A stretch of 64,000 bases of DNA from Murdochiella vaginalis (GCF_900119705.1 NZ_LT632322.1:1550001-1614000), one strand, 5' to 3'; counted from the stretch's first letter, positions 32,454 through 41,580 are shown. Translations and numbers: made by a program. The notes: generated by a model from the letters alone, not told the origin.

Positions 32454-33860
32454 ATGAAATTTTTGGTATTAGAATCTTCAACATCTTCAGGTAAAGCACT
32501 CTATTTTGATACCGAACAAGAATCTGACCCACAAATAAAAGCTATTAGTTATCCTTTTACAGGGGCTGATCTCACCCAGCATAATGCACAAGTCGTATAT
32601 GAATTGACTCTTCAGTCTGCGAGAGAAGTATTACAGGATAGAAGGGTTGATGCTATTGCTATCAGTGGTACGTGGCATTCCCTTGGATTATTCGACCAAG
32701 AGATGAAGCCAGTAACTCCAGTTTTTCCATGGAATTCAACAATTGCCTCTCCCATTTGTAGAGAGTTAAGAAGTGACCTTGCTTGGAAATCATATTATCT
32801 AGAAACGGGATGCATGATAAATTCAATTTATCCTTTTTTCAAACTTTTATACCTATCCCAATTAGGCTATGACCTCAAAGATTATTATATAGGTGGACAA
32901 AATGTTTTTAATTTCTATCAATTAACAAAGAAGTATATGGTATCGGAATGCTTAGTCTCAGGTTCTGGATTATATAATATAAACACACAAGATTATGATG
33001 AAAAATTAAATCGTCTTTTAGGCGTTTCTACTTCTAACTTACCAAGTATTGTTCCTTCTAACTCTGTTTTTCCGCTAGATCCAGGAGCTGCTCGGCTACT
33101 AAATATATCTCCAGGAATCCCAGTCATGGTTCCAAATTCTGATGGTGGGCTTAATCAAGTTGCTGAAAATGCTCAGAATCCAGGGCAAGCTACATTTTCT
33201 GTGGGAACTAGTGGTGCCATAAGGATCTCAACAGCTCAGCCTGTATTATCACCAAACCAATCTACCTGGTGTTATCGTTCCCCTGTTAATTGGCTTACCG
33301 GGGTTGCAACCTCAGGTGCCTGTAACTGTATTGACTGGTTCCGAATGAATTTCGCTGCTGGAATGGATTATTCTGCTCTGGAGGCTGAACAAAATTCATA
33401 TGATGCACCTATTTTCCTCCCATTCTTGAATGGAGAGCGATGCCCGGGGTGGAATGATCAAAGGGAGGCAAGCTTTCATGGTATTAAAGCACAGCATACC
33501 ATACAGGATTTATATCAAGCTGTTCAAGAGGGTATTCTATTCAACTTATTTCAATCCTATCTTGAGCTTATTGCACTTGTTGGAAAACCCGACAGCATTT
33601 ATCTATCAGGAGGTATCCTTAATTCAGATAAATGGATTCAAGTTTGTGCAGACATCTTCTGTCAACCATTGTTTCTATCCCATAATAATCAGGCATCTTT
33701 GATTGGAGCCCTAAAATTGCTCCTCAATCATTTTAAAGAAAAAGATTGTTTCTTGGAAACTAGCAGAAAAACTGTTTTTCCTAAAGGGGAAAGACAGCGT
33801 CTCTATCAAAATCGCTATGAACGATATCTAGAGGCGTACAATTCATTTAAGCAAATATAA
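32454..33860 (+). CDS. FGGY-family carbohydrate kinase (gluconokinase-like)
   Basis: A 468-residue kinase of the FGGY family, which phosphorylates sugars or sugar acids with ATP. The N-terminal phosphate motif is atypical: LESSTSSGKALYFD in place of the usual DxGTxxxK. The substrate-side motif AISGTWHSLG and PVTPVFPWNSTIA, the central GLNQVAENAQNPGQATFSVGTSGAIR, FLPFLNGERCPGW and the C-terminal SGGILNSDKWIQVCADIFCQP are present. A downstream 6-phosphogluconate dehydrogenase suggests gluconate as substrate. The ATG at 32454 has GGGAGG five bases upstream; a GTG two codons earlier is not needed. It begins the forward operon divergent from dctP. Confidence 0.85.
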   Translation: MKFLVLESSTSSGKALYFDTEQESDPQIKAISYPFTGADLTQHNAQVVYELTLQSAREVLQDRRVDAIAISGTWHSLGLFDQEMKPVTPVFPWNSTIASPICRELRSDLAWKSYYLETGCMINSIYPFFKLLYLSQLGYDLKDYYIGGQNVFNFYQLTKKYMVSECLVSGSGLYNINTQDYDEKLNRLLGVSTSNLPSIVPSNSVFPLDPGAARLLNISPGIPVMVPNSDGGLNQVAENAQNPGQATFSVGTSGAIRISTAQPVLSPNQSTWCYRSPVNWLTGVATSGACNCIDWFRMNFAAGMDYSALEAEQNSYDAPIFLPFLNGERCPGWNDQREASFHGIKAQHTIQDLYQAVQEGILFNLFQSYLELIALVGKPDSIYLSGGILNSDKWIQVCADIFCQPLFLSHNNQASLIGALKLLLNHFKEKDCFLETSRKTVFPKGERQRLYQNRYERYLEAYNSFKQI

Positions 33861-33938
33861 TTTGTTGTATTTATTATAAATTTGAGTGTGAGCAGGAAAA
33901 GATGAGTCCAATTCAAATGGAGGAAGAGAGGCAAAGAG

Positions 33939-35348
33939 ATGCGTAAATCAAGGATAGGTATTATTGGGCTGTCTGTTATGGGCAAGGGGCTTGCTCTAAA
34001 TATGGCTAACAATGATTTCTTGGTGTCTGTTTATAACCGAACTGAGAAGAAAACTAGAGATGTTATTGCTCAAGATCATACGGGGAATCTTCATGGTGTT
34101 TTTTCTCTTAAAGAATTTCTTGATAGCCTGGAAAGTCCAAAGAACATTTTAATTATGATCAAGTCTGGTTCTGCTGTGGATGAGATGCTAGATAAGCTTC
34201 TACCTCTATTAAGAGAAAATGACCTTATCATTGATGGAGGGAATTCACACTTTAAGGATACGATTCGCAGGAGTAATTATTTGGAGGAAAAAGGAATTTT
34301 CTACCTAGGAATGGGGGTTTCGGGAGGAGAAAAGGGAGCACTCGAAGGTCCAGCTATTATGGTGGGTGGAAATTTTCAGGCCTATAATCGTATAGATGAT
34401 GTTTTAGAGGCGATCTCTGCTAAAGCCGAGGACGGCCTCCCCTGTTGTAAATATATTTCTGATAATGGATCCGGTCACTTCGTCAAAATGATACACAATG
34501 GAATTGAATATGGTGATATGCAAATAATAGCTGAAGCTGTCTCAATTATGAAACATCTATTACATATTGACAATAAGGAAATGTCTGAAATATTTCGTCA
34601 ATTTAATAAGGGCCATCTGGAAAGTTACCTTATTGAAATCACTGCTCAATTATTAAAGGAACCCGATGACCAAGGAGAGGGATTCTTGGTTGATAAGATT
34701 CTTGATCACGCAGAGCAAAAGGGAACAGGAAAATGGGCCAATCTAGAAGCTATCGATTTGGGTATTAACACCTCCGTCATGATGGCCGGCCTACAGGCTC
34801 GCATGATGTCCTCTATAAAAGTGCAAAGACGAAAAGCCGCTGGGATCTATGTAAAAAGAAAAACACCTATCGTTCCTGACAAGGAAAGTCTATTAAAAGA
34901 TCTTGAGTCTGCTCTACTTGCAGCTAAGGTTATGTCCTATGCACAAGGCTTCTCGCTACTACGGAAAGGAGCACAAATCTATCATTGGAAATTTGATTAT
35001 AAAGAAATCGCATCCGTCTTTCGAGCTGGCTGCATTATACGGGCAGACTTGCTTTACGTTTTAATGGATGAATTTAGCAAAAATAATGAGCTAGATAATA
35101 TTTTGCTAACAGAATCCTTTTCAAAGATTCTAAAAAATAGTGTATCTGGCCTACGTAAAATTGTTGTCCACTGCATCGATGGAGGATTTGCCTGCCCTGC
35201 TATGAGCTCAGCCATTTCCTATTTCGATGCCTTCTGCACGGAAAATAGTGAAGCAAATATTATTCAAGCCCAGCGGGATCTGTTCGGAGCACATACATTT
35301 CAACGTAATGATGGGAAGGAAGGTTATTTCCATCATAATTGGTCATAA
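33939..35348 (+). CDS. gnd: 6-Phosphogluconate dehydrogenase, decarboxylating
   Basis: A 469-residue enzyme of the long 6PGDH family that converts 6-phosphogluconate to ribulose 5-phosphate and CO2 with NAD(P). The Rossmann start is IGIIGLSVMGKGLALNMA with VYNRTEKKT. The substrate motif is GVSGGEKGALEGPAIM, the catalytic Lys and Glu lie in GHFVKMIHNGIEYGDMQ, and FRAGCIIRADL supplies the phosphate-side Arg. The C-terminal all-helical half is complete. It follows the FGGY kinase by 78 bp, which fits gluconate phosphorylation then oxidation. A terminator follows at 35405. Confidence 0.94.
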   Translation: MRKSRIGIIGLSVMGKGLALNMANNDFLVSVYNRTEKKTRDVIAQDHTGNLHGVFSLKEFLDSLESPKNILIMIKSGSAVDEMLDKLLPLLRENDLIIDGGNSHFKDTIRRSNYLEEKGIFYLGMGVSGGEKGALEGPAIMVGGNFQAYNRIDDVLEAISAKAEDGLPCCKYISDNGSGHFVKMIHNGIEYGDMQIIAEAVSIMKHLLHIDNKEMSEIFRQFNKGHLESYLIEITAQLLKEPDDQGEGFLVDKILDHAEQKGTGKWANLEAIDLGINTSVMMAGLQARMMSSIKVQRRKAAGIYVKRKTPIVPDKESLLKDLESALLAAKVMSYAQGFSLLRKGAQIYHWKFDYKEIASVFRAGCIIRADLLYVLMDEFSKNNELDNILLTESFSKILKNSVSGLRKIVVHCIDGGFACPAMSSAISYFDAFCTENSEANIIQAQRDLFGAHTFQRNDGKEGYFHHNWS

Positions 35349-35646
35349 CAGATGCTGTTCAAGAAGGAGCCATGTGAAAGAGGGGTGATCAAAAACTCTA
35401 TTTGGACAGTATTCTTTCTAATACTGTCTTCTTCCACAGAATAAAAGAAAGCTATTTAGAAGGGAGAAAACATTATGCTCTAAAAATATAATTTCTTTAA
35501 GTGATTAAAAATCTAACATGGGTTCCTGCATACGTATGAATACTGGGATACGCCCATTGATTTCAGCAACTACAAAGAAAAGGGATTAATTGATATTAGA
35601 AACACCATTGATGTTTGCGGGAAACTGATAAGGAGGAACGGCTTTA
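35349..35646. other. 298-bp intergenic region, possible gene remnant
   Basis: Besides the terminator at 35405-35432, the forward frame near 35535-35640 reads TYEYWDTPIDFSNYKEKGLI followed by DIRNTIDVCGKLI, protein-like but lacking a start and running into the next gene. It may be the tail of a lost catabolic enzyme; I do not recognise it. AAGGAGG at about 35630 serves the following dehydrogenase gene. Confidence 0.35.
35405..35432 (+). terminator. Terminator after the 6-phosphogluconate dehydrogenase gene
   Basis: GACAGTATT (35405-35413) pairs with AATACTGTC (35420-35428) around CTTTCT, followed by TTCTTCC. The T-tract is short and broken, so termination may be partial. Confidence 0.65.
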
Positions 35647-36582
35647 ATGAAAATACTAATCACGCCACGTTCATTTGGAAAATACAATATGGATGAATTA
35701 AAATCTCTTCTTTCAGAGAAAAATATTGAATATAAGTTAAATCCATATGGTCGTATCCTAACAGAGGATGAAATGATAAAAGAATTGGAAGATATGGATG
35801 GAGTTATTGTTGGAGTAGATCCTCTAAATAATAGGATTATAGAAAAGTCAAGGCAACTTAAAGCTATCTCCAAATATGGAGTTGGCGTAGATAATATTGA
35901 TGTGGCGTTTGCTAAATCGAAAGGGATTCCTATATCCGTCACACGAGGTGCGAATTCAGATGCTGTTGCTGATTATACTTTTTCCCTTTTATTAGCCGTT
36001 GCTCGGCGATTAATAGAAATTAATAATACTGGGAAAGCTGGTGATTGGTCTAAAAAGATATCACTTGATGTTTTTAAAAAGAAACTTGGCGTCATCGGTA
36101 TGGGGGCAATTGGGAAAAAAGTTATTGAGAGGGCTAAGGGCTTCCAGATGGAGGTTTTGGGCTTTGATATTTTTGAAGATCAAGGCTATATGAGAACTAA
36201 CCATGTAAGAAGCGCCAGCATTAAAGAAATTATGCAGGAGTGTGATTTTGTGAGCCTACACCTTCCATTAACCCCCGAAACCAAGCATGTAATTAATAAG
36301 GACGCATTGTCATTGGCGAAAAAAAATTTGGTTCTTATTAATACTGCACGCGGAGGATTAATCGAGGAAGAAGCTTTGTATCAGGCGTTAAAAGAAAAAA
36401 GGATTTATGGTGCAGGTCTGGATGCCTTTGAAGAGGAAGGTCCATGCAAATCTCCTTTGTTCTCACTGGATAATGTGGTGATTGGGACGCATACTGCTGC
36501 CTCAACGATCGATGCAACAAAGAATATGAGTCTGATGTCGTTAGAAAATTTAATACATGATTTGGAGGATATTAATGAATAA
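35647..36582 (+). CDS. D-isomer-specific 2-hydroxyacid dehydrogenase (SerA/GhrB-like)
   Basis: A 311-residue dehydrogenase. The catalytic domain has ISKYGVGVDNIDVAFAKSKGI and NSDAVADYTFSLLLAVAR. The NAD-binding motif is LGVIGMGAIGKKV, with FVSLHLPLTPETKHVI and INTARGGLIEEEALYQAL carrying the catalytic Arg. The catalytic Glu lies in GLDAFEEEGP and the catalytic His in VIGTHTAASTIDA. Proteins of this type act on 3-phosphoglycerate or, in the GhrB group, reduce 2-keto-aldonates. Given the gluconate-type kinase and 6PGDH next to it, reduction of a keto-aldonate to the aldonate is a reasonable inference. It overlaps the KDPG-aldolase gene by 8 bp. Confidence 0.88.
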   Translation: MKILITPRSFGKYNMDELKSLLSEKNIEYKLNPYGRILTEDEMIKELEDMDGVIVGVDPLNNRIIEKSRQLKAISKYGVGVDNIDVAFAKSKGIPISVTRGANSDAVADYTFSLLLAVARRLIEINNTGKAGDWSKKISLDVFKKKLGVIGMGAIGKKVIERAKGFQMEVLGFDIFEDQGYMRTNHVRSASIKEIMQECDFVSLHLPLTPETKHVINKDALSLAKKNLVLINTARGGLIEEEALYQALKEKRIYGAGLDAFEEEGPCKSPLFSLDNVVIGTHTAASTIDATKNMSLMSLENLIHDLEDINE

Positions 36583-37231
36583 GTTTCAAATGATGCAATA
36601 CTTATATGAAGAAAAACTTGTCGCCGTAATACGCGGGAATAATGAAGAACAGGTGATTGAAACTGCAAAAGCAGTAGTTGCTGGAGGAATCCATTTTTTA
36701 GAGATTACCTTTACTGTGCCTAATGCTCAAATTATTATTGGCAAACTAAATGGGATGTTTCCATGTGATTCCAGCGTAGTTGTTGGTGCAGGAACCTGCT
36801 TAGATGCTGAAACCGCCCGCATTGCTATTTTAGCCGGAGCAAAGTTTGTAGTATCTCCTCATTTTGACCCTGATATAATGAAAATTTGTAACTCATATTG
36901 TGTTCCGGTTTTCCCAGGGTCAACAGATGTAACAGGTATTAAAGAATGCTTATCCTATGGTGCAGAAGTGGTAAAACTCTTTCCCGGTGAAATCATGGGA
37001 ATCCATGCTATTAAGGCTTTTAAGGGCCCACTCCCCCATGCAGAATTCATGCCTACAGGTGGTGTAAACGTAGATAATGTCATTGAATGGCTCAAGGGGG
37101 GTGCTTTTGCCGTTGGTGTTGGAGGAAGCCTGACTGGTGCTGCAAAAAATGGAGAGTATACTAAGGTCACTGAAATGGCCAAACAATTTGTAGAACAGGT
37201 TCACAAATTTAAAAGCCAGCAGGGTGCTTAG
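36575..37231 (+). CDS. eda: KDPG/KHG aldolase (2-keto-3-deoxy-6-phosphogluconate aldolase)
   Basis: A 218-residue class I aldolase. Landmarks are LVAVIRGNN at the start, FLEITFTVPNA with the catalytic Glu, VGAGTCLDAETARIAILAGA, SPHFDPDIM, PGSTDVTGI, VVKLFPGE with the Schiff-base Lys, and the phosphate-binding MPTGGVNVDN. It cleaves KDPG to pyruvate and glyceraldehyde 3-phosphate, or the related hydroxyketoglutarate. The ATG at 36575 has TTGGAGG seven bases upstream, and the gene overlaps the previous one by 8 bp. No 6-phosphogluconate dehydratase or KDG kinase is present here, so KDPG must come from elsewhere or the enzyme works on another keto acid. Confidence 0.93.
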   Translation: MNKFQMMQYLYEEKLVAVIRGNNEEQVIETAKAVVAGGIHFLEITFTVPNAQIIIGKLNGMFPCDSSVVVGAGTCLDAETARIAILAGAKFVVSPHFDPDIMKICNSYCVPVFPGSTDVTGIKECLSYGAEVVKLFPGEIMGIHAIKAFKGPLPHAEFMPTGGVNVDNVIEWLKGGAFAVGVGGSLTGAAKNGEYTKVTEMAKQFVEQVHKFKSQQGA

Positions 37232-37310
37232 GGGCTAGTGAATCATTGAATGATACATTTGAGATTAAGCTAATTAATATCTAGTTTACAATCTGAAAAT
37301 AGTTATATAT

Positions 37311-37352
37311 TGTCCCCCAAGATTGGATTTTTATCACTTTCTTTGGGGGACA
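37311..37352 (+). terminator. Terminator after the KDPG aldolase gene
   Basis: TGTCCCCCAA (37311-37320) pairs with TTGGGGGACA (37343-37352) around a loop of about 22 bases, followed by the T-rich GTTTATTTATT. It ends the forward sugar-acid operon. Confidence 0.7.
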
Positions 37353-37433
37353 GTTTATTTATTCAACCTCCATTTTATCGTTCTCTTCTTGTTATTTATT
37401 CGATTAAACTATAAATGAAGTTATTGATTCTGT

Positions 37434-37533
37434 GATGCTGGAGATAAAAAAACTATGAATGATATCAACCATAATCTGATTTAGAAAATTAATTCCCTAT
37501 AATCAGGAAATTCATAGTTAGATCTAAAGCATC
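37434..37533. repeat. Imperfect 100-bp inverted-repeat element
   Basis: GATGCT..GAGAT..ACTATGAAT at 37434-37460 is the inverse of 37510-37533 apart from a few substitutions and three extra bases, and a smaller stem CTGATT/AATCAG lies inside. A MITE-like remnant or a structured RNA are both possible. It lies in a 500-bp gap (37232-37736) that holds no intact gene. Confidence 0.55.
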
Positions 37534-37584
37534 ATTTTTCTAATCAGAAAAGTAATATTTGCTGGGATTCCGCTCAATATAAAA

Positions 37585-37735
37585 TAAGCTCATAGGCTAA
37601 GGCCATCCGCAGGTCATGGTCAAGGTCAAATTTCGGCGGCCGGTAGTCCAGTGGCCAGAGTCCTCAGCATTAACAGTGATAGGCCCTAGTTGTGGTTGAC
37701 ACCTTCTTGCCACACTTGGTACAAATAAATTTCAT
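37585..37735 (-). pseudogene. Fragment resembling the N-terminus of a threonine-synthase-like PLP enzyme
   Basis: After GGAGG the reverse strand reads MKFICTKCGKKVSTTTRAYHC and stops; a shifted frame continues as LWPLDYRPPKFDLD. A zinc-binding CTKCGKK start followed by a C-rich turn and an LDYRPPKFDL-like stretch is typical of threonine-synthase-like enzymes. The body of the enzyme is missing. The piece is a relic and the family call is tentative. Confidence 0.35.
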
Positions 37736-37736
37736 C

Positions 37737-38814
37737 CTAGAACCTCCAAAAACGACGGACCAGAGGGATCTTTCCCATAATATATGTGGTAAGAAAAGCA
37801 AGAGCAATGATGAGGAGAGTCTTGGCGGGGATGGCCAGAAAGCTATTAAAACTTATGGTAGTAAAGCCAAGTTTCGCGGATAGCTTGTTAATGAGAAAGG
37901 GATGGAATAGGTAAAGACCCAGGGTCAAGGAGGAAAGCTGGTAGATCAGCTTTTTTACTCCCTGCGCCCCTTCCCAATTTATCTGCTTGAAAAGTAGGAA
38001 AAGAGAAATAGCTTCGATAAAAGTCGTGAGGGAAAAATAGTCGTGAAGAGGAATTTATACACCCCCTTTTGCCAGAGTCCCCATCTGGGTTGAAACGGTG
38101 CAAATTGCAACTGATAAGGCATAAAGGGCAAATAATGCCATTGGATGATAGGAAAGCCTATTCGTATTGGCGAAATAGTAACCGAGGATCATGTGGCCAG
38201 CATACCCCATAAGGTCCATAGGAATCTTATTTATCAGGCTTAGGATCAAGGGATTTTGAACAAATGAGTCCCGGGTCGGTCGAATGATACCGAAAAGGAA
38301 AAATAAACCTAAGAAATACTTTAAAAGTTCTCCCTGCTTGTAAGATCCAATGGTCCTTAGGAAGGGTTGGAGCATATACAAGCCAATGAGGCTGGGGAGA
38401 AACCATAGGTGGTAGTGGCTTTTCGCTGTAGCTAGAGATAAGTCCCTCCAGTTCGTATCCAGGATGGCATCCAAACCGATTGAATCAACCGCATATGAAA
38501 ACGACCATACGCCCAAATCAAGAAAAGAGGGATAATCTTTTTTTGGAACAAGTCCTTTAGGGGAAGGTCCTTTTCAACAGAAAGACGCCGCTTAACATGA
38601 AGAAGAGGGGGTCGGAAGACCGGACCATGCTATCATAGCAATTCATGGCGAACCAGGAAGCAGATCCGGGAGAAAGCTCATAAAAACAAGAGACGGAAAC
38701 ATGGAGCAAGACCACCATTCCTGCTGCGCAGATACGCAATAAATCATAGGAGATATTCCGGCTCGTGGGAGCCAGTTGATTGATTTCTTTCCTTTGAGTT
38801 TGATTATCCTTCAT
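37737..38814 (-). pseudogene. Frameshifted acyltransferase-3 family membrane protein
   Basis: The reverse strand encodes an OafA-like O-acyltransferase in pieces. The start is intact (SYDLLRICAAGMVVLLHVSVSC with the catalytic-type His, and DPLFFMLSGVFLL). The frame slips near 38565 (next piece EKDLPLKDLFQKKIIPLFLIWA) and again near 38510 (VWSFSYAVDSIG through SHYHLWFLPSLIGLYMLQPF). A third slip lies near 38055 (DYFSLTTFIEAISLFLLFKQ, then LTLGLYLFHPFLINKL to the end). All parts are in order, so this was a full gene of about 340 residues that decayed by at least three small indels. It would have acylated a surface polymer. Sequencing error is less likely with three breaks but not excluded. Confidence 0.78.
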
Positions 38815-38923
38815 CCGAATACTTTTCCTCTTCCCTTCTCCCCATTGTACTTCCCTTTCATTTCAGGAGTGTATTTTATAATCCCAAGTTCACTGGCTCT
38901 TGTATATTCTAAACCACCAGTTA

Positions 38924-40474
38924 TCATTCCCATTCAATCGTCGCCGGGGGCTTGCCGGTGATGTCATAGACGACGCGGCTGACGCCGTCGACTTCGTTCA
39001 CGATGCGATTGGAGGCGCGGTCAAGGACGTCGTAAGGAATGCGGGCCCACTCGGCGGTCATGAAGTCGTTCGTGGTGACGGCACGCAGACCGAGGACGCA
39101 ATCGTAGGTGCGATGATCGCCCATGACGCCAACGGTGGCAATGTCGGTGAGGACGGCAAAATATTGGCCGATGGTGCGATGGAGGCCGGCGTTCTTGATT
39201 TCTTCGCGCCAGATGGCATCGGCATCCTGGACGATGCGAATGCGTTCGCGCGTGATGTTGCCCAGAATACGCACAGCAAGTCCGGGACCCGGGAACGGCT
39301 GACGCCAGACGAGATCCTCGGCGATGCCAAGTTCGGTGCCGACAGCGCGCACTTCATCCTTGAAGAGATCGCATAAGGGTTCTACGAGCTCCTGAAAACG
39401 AACATTTTTCGGCAAGCCGCCGACATTGTGGTGCGATTTGATGACGGCGCCGCCCACTCCGGACTCAATGACGTCCGGATAGATCGTGCCCTGAACAAGG
39501 ACATCCACCGCGCCGATTTTTTCCGCCTCTTCTTCAAAGACACGGATAAACTGCTCGCCGATGATTTTGCGCTTCTTTTCCGGATCGGTGACTCCGTCCA
39601 GCAGACGCAAAAAGCGTTCCGAAGCATCCACGCGAATCAGATTGAGACCGAATTCTTCCTTAAATACGCGCTCAACCGTATCCGCCTCATCCTTGCGCAA
39701 AAGGCCATGATCCACGAAAACGCAGGTCAGATCCTTGCCGATGGCTTTGTGCACGAGAAGTGCCGCCACGGATGAATCCACGCCGCCGGAAAAGGCGCAA
39801 AGCGCTTTCTTCCCCGCCAACGTTTCTTGCAAATGCGAAATGGTCTGCGAAACGAAGGTGGACATCTTCCACTGTCCCGTCACGCCGCAGATGGCATAGA
39901 GAAAGTTGTGAAGCAATTGCTTGCCGAAGACCGTATGCTCCACTTCGGGATGAAATTGCATACCGTAGAGACGGCGGCGGTCATCGCCGAAGGCGGCCAC
40001 CGGACAATTCGCGGAATGCGCAATGGCGGAAAAGCCTTCGCCCAAAGCGTGAATCTGATCGCCATGGCTCATCCACACGACGGAAGTTTCCGGCATCTCC
40101 TGAAAGAGAGGCGAGGAAAGGTCGAAGGTCGTCTCTGTTTTACCGTATTCGGCAACACCGGCTTTAGCAACTTTTCCCGCTGTATGATGCGCGATCCACT
40201 GCGCACCGTAGCAAATGCCGAGGATGGGAATGCCCAGCGACAGGATCCCTTCATCCGCCTGAAGCGATTGCGGATCATAGACCGAATCCGGGCCGCCTGT
40301 CAAAATCAGGCCGGAATAATGCCCTTCCTGAATAACGGAAAGCGGTGTCGTACAAGGCTTAATCTCACAATAGACGTGTTCTTCCCGCACCCGACGACCG
40401 ATGAGCTGTTTATATTGTCCGCCAAAATCCAAAATCAGGATTTTTTCCTGCCGAAGCGTTTCTGTTTGAAGCAT
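38924..40474 (-). CDS. guaA: GMP synthase (glutamine-hydrolysing)
   Basis: A 516-residue enzyme that converts XMP to GMP in the cytoplasm. The N-terminal class I glutaminase has GICYGAQW with the nucleophilic Cys and [10 protein letters not shown] with the His-Glu pair. The ATP-pyrophosphatase P-loop is [12 protein letters not shown]. The C-terminal dimerisation domain contains [35 protein letters not shown]-like sequence and the end PPATIEWE. All expected motifs are present. The ATG at 40474 has AGGAGG five bases upstream; the frame is open 21 codons further up but without a site, and that stretch belongs to the structured leader. It has its own -10 box at 40590-40585 and a long leader that may regulate it. 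Confidence 0.96.
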   Translation of the reverse strand: MLQTETLRQEKILILDFGGQYKQLIGRRVREEHVYCEIKPCTTPLSVIQEGHYSGLILTGGPDSVYDPQSLQADEGILSLGIPILGICYGAQWIAHHTAGKVAKAGVAEYGKTETTFDLSSPLFQEMPETSVVWMSHGDQIHALGEGFSAIAHSANCPVAAFGDDRRRLYGMQFHPEVEHTVFGKQLLHNFLYAICGVTGQWKMSTFVSQTISHLQETLAGKKALCAFSGGVDSSVAALLVHKAIGKDLTCVFVDHGLLRKDEADTVERVFKEEFGLNLIRVDASERFLRLLDGVTDPEKKRKIIGEQFIRVFEEEAEKIGAVDVLVQGTIYPDVIESGVGGAVIKSHHNVGGLPKNVRFQELVEPLCDLFKDEVRAVGTELGIAEDLVWRQPFPGPGLAVRILGNITRERIRIVQDADAIWREEIKNAGLHRTIGQYFAVLTDIATVGVMGDHRTYDCVLGLRAVTTNDFMTAEWARIPYDVLDRASNRIVNEVDGVSRVVYDITGKPPATIEWE

Positions 40475-40578
40475 AATTCCTCCTGTTTGCACTACACCCG
40501 CGCGGGTAGATAAAAGAGCAGTCACAAGCCTCCGCATGCCGGAGTCGAAGAGCCCGGCACGAAAAGGCTACCCTTGAT
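40475..40578 (-). promoter_or_regulatory. Structured guaA leader, candidate riboswitch-like element
   Basis: Between the predicted transcript start (TATAAT on the reverse strand at 40590-40585) and the guaA ribosome binding site lies about 100 bases of strongly paired RNA. GGGTAG (40573-40568) can pair with CTACCC (40509-40504), enclosing AGCCT/AGGCT and a TGCCGG/CCGGCA hairpin. The same CTACCC can instead pair with GCGGGTGTAG just downstream, next to the ribosome binding site. Mutually exclusive stems of this kind are typical of ligand-controlled leaders. It does not match the purine, ZTP or glutamine aptamers I can recall. Confidence 0.5.
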
Positions 40579-40680
40579 AGCTTCATTATATCGAATTTTA
40601 CCGTCCCGATGGAACGGATATGCGGATGTTGCCGCCGATATGCGGAAACAAACACATCTCTACGGAAGAAAGGATCCCCT

Positions 40681-41580
40681 ATGTCTACGATAAAGCGAAT
40701 TCGCTATTTTGACGACTTTACCGTCGGCGAGACATTTCCGATCGCACCGATACGCCTTGACGAACAGGATCGTCTGGCGTTTTCCACAAAGTTTGAAGGC
40801 GGTACGCTCTTTCCCGGCCTATCCCCTTGGCATGTGGCGACCGCCGTCTGGGGAAAATGGGTGGAGACGAAAACGGATGCCGGCGGGATGGTGGCCGGCA
40901 TGAGCATTGATTTTGCCCGCTGGTATCGAAACGTATCGGTCGGCGAAATACTCCTCGGCACCGTCACCATTTCCCGCAAGCGCGTTTTCTCCACCGGGGA
41001 TGCCGGAAGCGTCTCCTTTTTGCTTTCCGTCGTAGACCAAGACCGTCGGCCCATTCTGGAGATGGAAATTACCGGCAAAATGCGGCTCCGCACACCGGTA
41101 GCACCCGATTCGCAAGCAACCTCTGCGCCGAAACAAAAGGAAACCGAACCGCAGAGCATGCAAACGTGGCATCCTGCGCCGTTCACGCTGTCGGAAGAAG
41201 AAATCATCGCCTTCGGCCTGGCGTTTGATGATCGCCCCATTCATGTGGATCGCGACGTTGCCGCCCAAGGTCCTTTCGGGGAGCTGATCGCCTCGGGATT
41301 GCATTCCATGGCGCGTCTTCTCGGCCTGTGGTATGCAACCATCCACGAAAAAGAAAGCGCATTTTCCGACGATGGTACATTCGAAATTCTCAATGCCCGC
41401 TGGCTTTCGCCGGTGAGAGCGAAACGTACCATCGTTCCATCCATTGCACTTACAAAAAAAGAACCTGCGCCGGATGGACGCGCGGTTCTTTATTTTACAA
41501 ATCAACTATGCGATATACGGGAAAGCCCCCTCGTTCTCTGCCACATCCGAACGCTCCGATCAACAGGTATCCAATCCTAA
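40681..41580 (+). CDS. MaoC-like double hot-dog dehydratase family protein
   Basis: A 299-residue protein with two hot-dog folds. The first (about 1-140) starts RYFDDFTVGETFPIAP and includes FPGLSPWHVATAVWGKW. After a Lys/Gln/Ser linker the second carries the hydratase motif FGLAFDDRPIHVDRDVAAQG and PFGELIASGLHSMA, with the Asp-His pair of MaoC/R-specific enoyl hydratases. The motif is intact only in the second fold, as in many paired hot-dog proteins. Substrates are probably acyl-CoA or acyl-carrier thioesters, which is not proven. It diverges from guaA across a 206-bp gap and stands alone. Confidence 0.82.
   Translation: MSTIKRIRYFDDFTVGETFPIAPIRLDEQDRLAFSTKFEGGTLFPGLSPWHVATAVWGKWVETKTDAGGMVAGMSIDFARWYRNVSVGEILLGTVTISRKRVFSTGDAGSVSFLLSVVDQDRRPILEMEITGKMRLRTPVAPDSQATSAPKQKETEPQSMQTWHPAPFTLSEEEIIAFGLAFDDRPIHVDRDVAAQGPFGELIASGLHSMARLLGLWYATIHEKESAFSDDGTFEILNARWLSPVRAKRTIVPSIALTKKEPAPDGRAVLYFTNQLCDIRESPLVLCHIRTLRSTGIQS

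Noticed and set aside
37636-37670. Possible tRNA-like stretch near GGCCGGTAGTCCAGTGGCC
   Set aside because: No acceptor stem, anticodon loop or TTCGA arm can be folded at tRNA spacing; the DNA fits the PLP-enzyme relic better.
40475-40578. guaA leader as a standard purine riboswitch
   Set aside because: The three-way junction with conserved loop-loop bases is not present; the paired arms do not fit the purine aptamer layout.
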